Shown here: positions 16,686 through 20,172 of the stretch, piece by piece
Numbering within the stretch: position 1 is the first letter of the stretch
Layout: every line of letters starts with the position of its first letter
IMG/VR virus record: IMGVR_UViG_3300011115_000102
Location: 1 to 20,172 of that record
DNA from: a virus
Reading direction: 5' to 3' (one strand)
DNA: 20,172 bases
Position numbers and translations under genes: made by a program
The notes under the pieces: model-generated
Told to the model about the DNA's origin: nothing
Database searches by the model: none
Seen by the model: only the letters and a program-made list of their open reading frames with translations

Positions 16686-18102
16686 CTGTTTCTTCAATTT
16701 CGTTTCTATACAGGTCAAGTATTTTTGCGTGCCCAGCTATGTTATTTTGCAGCATAGTGTACAGCCGTGTTTCTATGGGACTGCCTCTGATATGTACCAC
16801 GGTCATGGGGTTTACTTGCCCCGGTCTGTCTATACGCGCATTAGCTTGAAGGTAGGTTTCTACGCTAGGCACAGGTGAGTACCATATGATTACGTTGGCC
16901 GCAGTAAGCGTTAACCCATGGGATGCAGCTTGCGGTTGGATAATCAACACCCGTATATCATCTCCTTCTTGAAACCGTTGGATGATGGAGTGCCGTTTGT
17001 TGACTGACACTTGCCCGTTAATGACCTCTGCCGGGATGCCTTTCTTAGCAAGGAAGTCGTTTAGTAGCTGTATGGTATGGGTGAAGGGGACGAAGATAAG
17101 CACTTTATGGCTAGCCTCGTTGATAACTTCTTGTATTACGTTCAACCGATTACTCACGTCGAACTCCACAACCTCACCAGTATCGCTGTAGACTGCACCA
17201 CCAGATATCTGTAATAACTTATTCAGGTTCACTGCTGCGTTAACAGCCGTTATCTGCTCACCCCCCGCCGACATAGTCATTTGCTTCTTGAGCATTAAGT
17301 AGTACTTAATCTGCTGCTGGGTTAGTGGTGCTTCTCGTTCTACGTAGGTAACACTAGGTAAATCTAAGCACTGAGACTTCTCAAACCTAATGGCGGGTTG
17401 TAGTGCCTTATGCACTATCGCTTCGGCTTGCGGCTTGGGAGTCCACTTAAAGGTGCTTATTTTGTACATCACCGAGTCACGGAACTGCCCATAGAACTTA
17501 GGTGTATTCTTGGGGTTCACCAGCTTAGCCAAACCAAACGCATCCTCAGGCGACTGTGCTGCTGGCGTACCCGTAAGCATCCACATGCCTTTGACTGTCT
17601 TGTCGATATCCCGTAGCGTCTTCCACCTATTGGTCTGTGCGTTCTTGTAAGCGTTAGCCTCGTCCACCACAATCAAATCAAACCCGCCGTTGATGATGGC
17701 GTCTTTGACTATCTCCACCCCATCGTAGTTGATGATGACGAACTCAGCCCCGTTGTTGATTAGCTTCTTGCGCCTATTGGCATCCCCATAAGCTACATCG
17801 CAGGTACGATGTATTGCAAACTTGAACAGGTCAGCTTGCCACGCGGACTTCATAATGGATAGCGGGCAAATCACAAGCACACGTCGCAAAATACTTAGCG
17901 TCATCAAGTAATCACAGGCCCATATAACGCTTGCTGTCTTGCCGGTACCCTGTTCGTTGAAGCAGAATGCCCTGCGGTTAAGCGTCAAGAACTCCGAGGT
18001 CTGCTTCTGGTGAGCGAAGGGACTATATTTGCCCGGCCAGTTGTAGTCCGTCAGGATGCTATTTGGTTTTGGGGGTGTTACGTTTGACTGTGTGGTCGGC
18101 AT
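16681..18102 (-). CDS. SNF2-family (SF2) DNA helicase/translocase
   Basis: A 473-residue product from ATG 18102 holds both RecA-like lobes: a Q-motif-like YSPFAHQKQT, Walker A QGTGKTAS (Lys55), Walker B as VVDEAN (147-150, DEAN rather than DEAH), motif III LTGTP (176-180) and motif VI QANARIDRPGQ (419-429) with both arginines. These define SNF2-type dsDNA translocases. It probably remodels replication or recombination intermediates with the neighbouring nucleases. The frame stays open upstream to 18207, and ATG 18198 has AGGAG at nine bases. However, that would overlap the HNH gene by 140 bases, and the extra residues look like an out-of-frame reading of it. With 18102 the overlap is 44 bases. 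The exact start is uncertain; the domain call is firm. Confidence 0.9.
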   Translation of the reverse strand: MPTTQSNVTPPKPNSILTDYNWPGKYSPFAHQKQTSEFLTLNRRAFCFNEQGTGKTASVIWACDYLMTLSILRRVLVICPLSIMKSAWQADLFKFAIHRTCDVAYGDANRRKKLINNGAEFVIINYDGVEIVKDAIINGGFDLIVVDEANAYKNAQTNRWKTLRDIDKTVKGMWMLTGTPAAQSPEDAFGLAKLVNPKNTPKFYGQFRDSVMYKISTFKWTPKPQAEAIVHKALQPAIRFEKSQCLDLPSVTYVEREAPLTQQQIKYYLMLKKQMTMSAGGEQITAVNAAVNLNKLLQISGGAVYSDTGEVVEFDVSNRLNVIQEVINEASHKVLIFVPFTHTIQLLNDFLAKKGIPAEVINGQVSVNKRHSIIQRFQEGDDIRVLIIQPQAASHGLTLTAANVIIWYSPVPSVETYLQANARIDRPGQVNPMTVVHIRGSPIETRLYTMLQNNIAGHAKILDLYRNEIEETA

Positions 18103-18346
18103 TGCGGCTGAATGACCTGTTCGCGGAAGAAGGTTTAACCCTAAGGTTGCCCGTAGCATTCGTGCCCCCTTTGCTAAGAGGCTTGGTGTGGTCAACATCT
18201 TTTCCATCTCCTGTATGCACTTTCCCTTGTTTGGCTAGCTGCGCACGTGCGGCGTTGCGCTCGGCTCGTTTCTTAATCTGGTCGGGCTTACCTTGGTATG
18301 TTTCGTATTCGTGCTTATACGGACGTGGTTTATTGACGTAGGGCAT
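18059..18346 (-). CDS. HNH endonuclease (HNN variant)
   Basis: The 95-residue protein has a basic helical N-terminal half and a beta-beta-alpha-metal finger: VDHTKPLSKGGTN with His53, NLR with Asn67, and SSANRS with Asn77 in place of the last His. Zinc-binding cysteine pairs are absent. It probably makes nicks or double-strand breaks in DNA. Small HNH proteins in phages serve in packaging, homing or repair. Here it sits among replication genes, between a PD-(D/E)XK-like gene and the helicase, so a replication/repair role or a free-standing homing element are both possible. The ATG has AAGGAG seven bases upstream. Its 3' end overlaps the helicase start out of frame. Confidence 0.85.
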   Translation of the reverse strand: MPYVNKPRPYKHEYETYQGKPDQIKKRAERNAARAQLAKQGKVHTGDGKDVDHTKPLSKGGTNATGNLRVKPSSANRSFSRNADHTVKRNTPKTK

Positions 18347-18359
18347 GTGTATCTCCTTG

Positions 18360-18782
18360 TCATTGCGCAGCTATCTGTTTAAATGAAGCAATGGGTATAT
18401 AAACACATCGCTCTATATCACTAGGGTCATTACGATCTGTGCGGCCTCCGATGGATTCGTCGTACCCTGTACCAACTTTAGCCATAAAAAGTCCATCCGT
18501 AAACTTAATAACTAGGATGAACGGCGCGTTTTCTTTATGCGCCCAATCCAATCCTTTCTTGTACTTAGCGGAACTCAGCATCAATGTGGGGTATTTGTAG
18601 CTAGCGTTGCCCCTAACCTTTATCTCCGCTATAGCCTGCACCTTACCGTCTTTAACGAACTTGCCGTTCACCGCATGCAGTGGGGGATACTGCTCGTAGG
18701 TGCAATCAAACACGTTGCAAAATTTAGCTGCTATCTCCAACTCCCTTGCTACGTTCGTAGAATTCTCGTATTTGGGTCTCAT
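18360..18782 (-). CDS. PD-(D/E)XK nuclease-like protein, active site possibly altered
   Basis: This 140-residue protein shows an N-terminal helix (NVARELEIAAKFC), then a strand pair and AIAEIKVR, in which Glu53 and Lys55 form the E-x-K half of a PD-(D/E)XK site. TLMLSSAKYKKGLDWA and a hydrophobic strand PFILVIKFTDG follow. Related phage proteins, as I recall them, have an aspartate about 14 residues before that Glu; here the position holds Asn39, so activity may be lost or use another residue. A Holliday-junction-resolvase or VRR-like nuclease is the nearest guess. The ATG has AAGGAG upstream and overlaps the Cas4-like stop as ATGA, so the two proteins are probably made in step. Confidence 0.65.
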   Translation of the reverse strand: MRPKYENSTNVARELEIAAKFCNVFDCTYEQYPPLHAVNGKFVKDGKVQAIAEIKVRGNASYKYPTLMLSSAKYKKGLDWAHKENAPFILVIKFTDGLFMAKVGTGYDESIGGRTDRNDPSDIERCVYIPIASFKQIAAQ

Positions 18783-19450
18783 CTTCTCTCCTTATAGTTG
18801 ATACACGTCTTGACTGGGCACCACCCGCAGAGAGGGCTAGCTACGGCATTCCATACTCCGTTTTGTATAGCCTCTTCAATCCGCGTCACGTCATACTCAA
18901 AGGGTGCTATGTATGACTCGCTGTCATCTCTGTAGTGGGTACGCTTCACAAACTCATTGCTGACTACAAATAGCAACGCAGAGTTAATCCTGTTTACCTC
19001 GGGGAAGTGAACGAATATAGCCGTTGCCAGTAGGTCAAGCTGCTTTGTATCCGCGTACTTGGCGTTCTTACCGGTCTTGTAATCCACCATAAACGCAACG
19101 TCCTTTTGGACGATAAGCAAATCCACTATGCCCCGCCACCACACGTTTGAGGCAAAGAATTCGCATGGAGTGTATTCTTCTTCCTGCTTGGCTAGCCCCA
19201 ACCTAAGTTCGCAATGCTTTTCACCGGGGATTCTATTGAGCGCATCCAACACGTCTTGGATGTAGGCAAACTTCTGTGGGATGGGTTCGTTGTTTTTTAT
19301 GTATTGCTCAGCGGCTTTATGCACTTCATTCCCATACACCAATGCGGTAGTGCTTGATTGCTTCACATCTTTGGCGATACTCAAGTGGTAGTACTTCTTC
19401 GGGCATTGCTGGAAGTTTTTTATCGAACTGTACGACCACGTTATCGCCAT
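18779..19450 (-). CDS. Cas4/RecB-like PD-(D/E)XK exonuclease with Fe-S cysteines
   Basis: The 223-residue product has the order expected of RecB/Cas4-type nucleases: SYSSIKNFQQCPKKYY with Cys16, YGNEVHKAAEQY with His44, RGIVDLLI with Asp110, MVDYKTGK with Asp123 and Lys125, and Gln137 in KQLDLLA. Three more cysteines near the end (208, 211, 216; CGWCPVKTC) complete a four-cysteine set like the 4Fe-4S cluster of Cas4 and AddB. It should resect DNA ends for recombination or recycle host DNA. No CRISPR array or other cas gene is nearby, so this is a phage replication/recombination nuclease. It ends in an ATGA overlap with the next nuclease-like gene. GAGG lies about ten bases before the ATG. Confidence 0.88.
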   Translation of the reverse strand: MAITWSYSSIKNFQQCPKKYYHLSIAKDVKQSSTTALVYGNEVHKAAEQYIKNNEPIPQKFAYIQDVLDALNRIPGEKHCELRLGLAKQEEEYTPCEFFASNVWWRGIVDLLIVQKDVAFMVDYKTGKNAKYADTKQLDLLATAIFVHFPEVNRINSALLFVVSNEFVKRTHYRDDSESYIAPFEYDVTRIEEAIQNGVWNAVASPLCGWCPVKTCINYKERR

Positions 19451-19451
19451 G

Positions 19452-19661
19452 TTAATCTTTCCTCTTCCTTGGTTTGACTGCGGCTAGTCCACGATTGCCG
19501 CTACATGATACCCCCCTTGCCTTTACTTTGTCCATCATAAGGTCAGCCATGGCTACCGCCTCCTCTGCTATTGCCTCTCTACCCGGTTCCCCTCGCGTGA
19601 TATACCCAAGCATAGCTAGCCCTGCGTATAAATTGCGTAGCTGTTCATCTTCGTCGGTCAT
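19452..19661 (-). CDS. Small helical protein, 69 aa, function unknown
   Basis: The frame is open to 19808, but ATG 19661 is the convincing start: AAGGAG lies eight bases upstream, and the ATG shares its first A with the stop of the preceding gene (TAATG). The residues upstream of it are an out-of-frame reading of the neighbour. The product is acidic and helical at the start (DEDEQLRNLYAGLAMLGYITR), with EEAVAMADLMMDKVKARG next, and very basic at the end (KPRKRKD). Small phage proteins with a YAGLAM-type helix are common next to replication genes. No activity is known to me. It may bind nucleic acid through its tail. Confidence 0.68.
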   Translation of the reverse strand: MTDEDEQLRNLYAGLAMLGYITRGEPGREAIAEEAVAMADLMMDKVKARGVSCSGNRGLAAVKPRKRKD

Positions 19662-19852
19662 TACAAACGCTCCTTCAATGCTTCCGTCAGTCTCTCGATT
19701 CTCTGGTTGTTGTATAACACCATACTTTCCGCGTAGTCTTTCGCTGTCTCCGCTAATAGCAAGTCCCGCCTTGCGGTATCCAGTTCCCGCACCATCAGTT
19801 CCTCGCAAGTCGCGGGCGTGTACATCTGCTTTATCCAGTTTAGAAATTTCAT
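19661..19852 (-). CDS. Small coiled-coil protein, 63 aa, function unknown
   Basis: The 63-residue product is almost all helix: MKFLNWIKQMYTPAT, then ARELDT-like charged heptads through LLLAETAKDYAESMVLYNN to QRIERLTEALKERL. A short coiled-coil oligomer is the best structural guess, with an aromatic amphipathic N-terminus that could touch a membrane. TAGGAG lies five bases before ATG 19852, and the stop codon is fused to the next start (TAATG), a coupled pair. I recognise similar small proteins in phages but know no function. It lies one base after the stop of the 31-residue membrane peptide. Confidence 0.7.
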   Translation of the reverse strand: MKFLNWIKQMYTPATCEELMVRELDTARRDLLLAETAKDYAESMVLYNNQRIERLTEALKERL

Positions 19853-19853
19853 T

Positions 19854-19949
19854 TCATCTCCTAAGAATTGTAATCACTGCCCACGCCATCACGCCAATGA
19901 CCGCAAGCAGACCAACTGCCGGAGAGAACTCTACGAGAAGGTCAATCAT
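19854..19949 (-). CDS. Single-span membrane microprotein, 31 aa
   Basis: ATG 19949 to TGA 19854 encodes 31 residues: an acidic start (MIDLLVEFSP), a hydrophobic span of about 19 residues (AVGLLAVIGVMAWAVITIL) and two arginines at the end. That is a single transmembrane helix with its basic end likely in the cytoplasm. GGGGAG lies about nine bases upstream. The start overlaps the stop of the preceding ORF by eight bases, and the stop is one base from the next start. This packing supports it as a real gene. A membrane anchor or a lysis- or exclusion-type peptide are guesses; nothing in the sequence decides. Confidence 0.55.
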   Translation of the reverse strand: MIDLLVEFSPAVGLLAVIGVMAWAVITILRR

Positions 19950-20040
19950 CGTTCTTCTCTCCCCTATCTATCGGCCCTCTAAATAGTTTTGGTGCATCGT
20001 TCGGTGGGCAGATCGTGTATGTGTAAGGTAGTTTACCCAC
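19942..20040 (-). CDS. Microprotein, 32 aa, function unknown
   Basis: GTG 20040 to TGA 19942 encodes 32 residues (ending RGPIDRGEKNDD) rich in Pro, Asp and Lys, including PYTYTICPPNDAPKLFRGP. GGGAG lies seven bases upstream of the GTG. The start overlaps the stop of the upstream gene by eight bases, and its end overlaps the next start by eight bases. It fills what would otherwise be a gap of about 80 bases in a cluster with almost no gaps. I recognise no family with confidence. It is too short to judge by codon use, so it may be untranslated spacer. Confidence 0.42.
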   Translation of the reverse strand: MGKLPYTYTICPPNDAPKLFRGPIDRGEKNDD

Positions 20041-20172
20041 CGTTTTTCTCCCGTAACTTATCTTCTATCTGTTTAAACAGCTTTCGCGTATAAGCACCAA
20101 TCACACCGGAGTCATTGCGCCCCACGATGTCTTTGATATCCTCGTCCGTCAGCCCTACCCATTCACGCTCCG
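20033..20172 (-). CDS. Phage protein, C-terminal 46 residues (5' end outside the window)
   Basis: The frame enters at the right edge of the window and stops at TAA 20033. The visible end is REWVGLTDEDIKDIVGRNDS, then a basic amphipathic helix (YTRKLFKQIEDKLREKNGG). WxGLTDE-type endings are common in small phage proteins of unknown function within replication clusters. It is first in the visible leftward run, and the next ORF begins within its last codons. Nothing more can be said without the missing part. Confidence 0.65.
   Translation of the reverse strand, partial: EREWVGLTDEDIKDIVGRNDSGVIGAYTRKLFKQIEDKLREKNGG

Noticed and set aside
18779-19450. CRISPR adaptation gene cas4
   Set aside because: There is no cas1, cas2 or array; the context is phage replication, where Cas4-like nucleases occur on their own.
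19662-19808. N-terminal extension of the 69-residue protein to 118 residues
   Set aside because: It covers the neighbouring coiled-coil gene out of frame, while ATG 19661 has AAGGAG and a TAATG junction.
19474-19986. 170-codon + strand ORF
   Set aside because: It is antisense to several small coupled genes that have ribosome sites; the Ser/Pro-rich product has no recognisable motif.

Overview
The window looks like part of a tailed-phage genome (Caudoviricetes), probably podovirus-like. The left 11.9 kb, all on the + strand, holds long Gly/Gln/Ala-rich virion proteins, a GNAT protein and one 2269-residue polyvalent virion protein. The right 8.3 kb, all on the - strand, holds a tightly packed DNA replication/repair cluster. 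Such layouts are familiar from uncultured aquatic podoviruses. Nothing here identifies the host, and I see no RNA polymerase, terminase, portal, capsid, integrase, tRNA or CRISPR array.

Structural arm (+): the 3' end of a fibre or decoration protein (3-281); a Gly-rich virion protein (319-2085); a GNAT-fold protein coupled to it by an ATGA overlap (2082-2537); a Gln/Gly-rich virion protein with a near-perfect 33-nt tandem repeat (2541-5072); and the giant protein (5080-11889). The giant protein carries two short N-terminal repeats, a GNAT-like domain, an HEXXH zinc-metallopeptidase-like domain, hydrophobic segments and a conserved C-terminal region. From size and order, the last three genes are probably internal or ejection proteins, comparable in position to T7 gp13-gp16.

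Replication arm (-, transcribed right to left): an unidentified C-terminal fragment, then four very small ORFs (32, 31, 63 and 69 aa, one a single-span membrane peptide). These are followed by a Cas4/RecB-like nuclease with an Fe-S-type cysteine set, a PD-(D/E)XK-like protein, an HNH nuclease and an SNF2-type helicase. Next comes a candidate sigma70 promoter with an overlapping palindrome, then a coiled-coil protein, a Cys4 putative ssDNA-binding protein and a small HTH protein. A perfect palindrome and a G6/C6 hairpin precede a fused AEP primase-helicase. The cluster ends with a 64-residue ORF and a rho-independent terminator whose U-tract lies over the stop codon of the giant + strand gene.

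The two arms converge at about 11.9 kb. Genes are packed by ATGA, TAATG and short-gap junctions, so most of the - strand is probably translated as coupled units. Two non-coding spots, 14973-15037 and 16617-16680, hold the clearest regulatory signals. No stretch longer than 300 bases lacks a gene.
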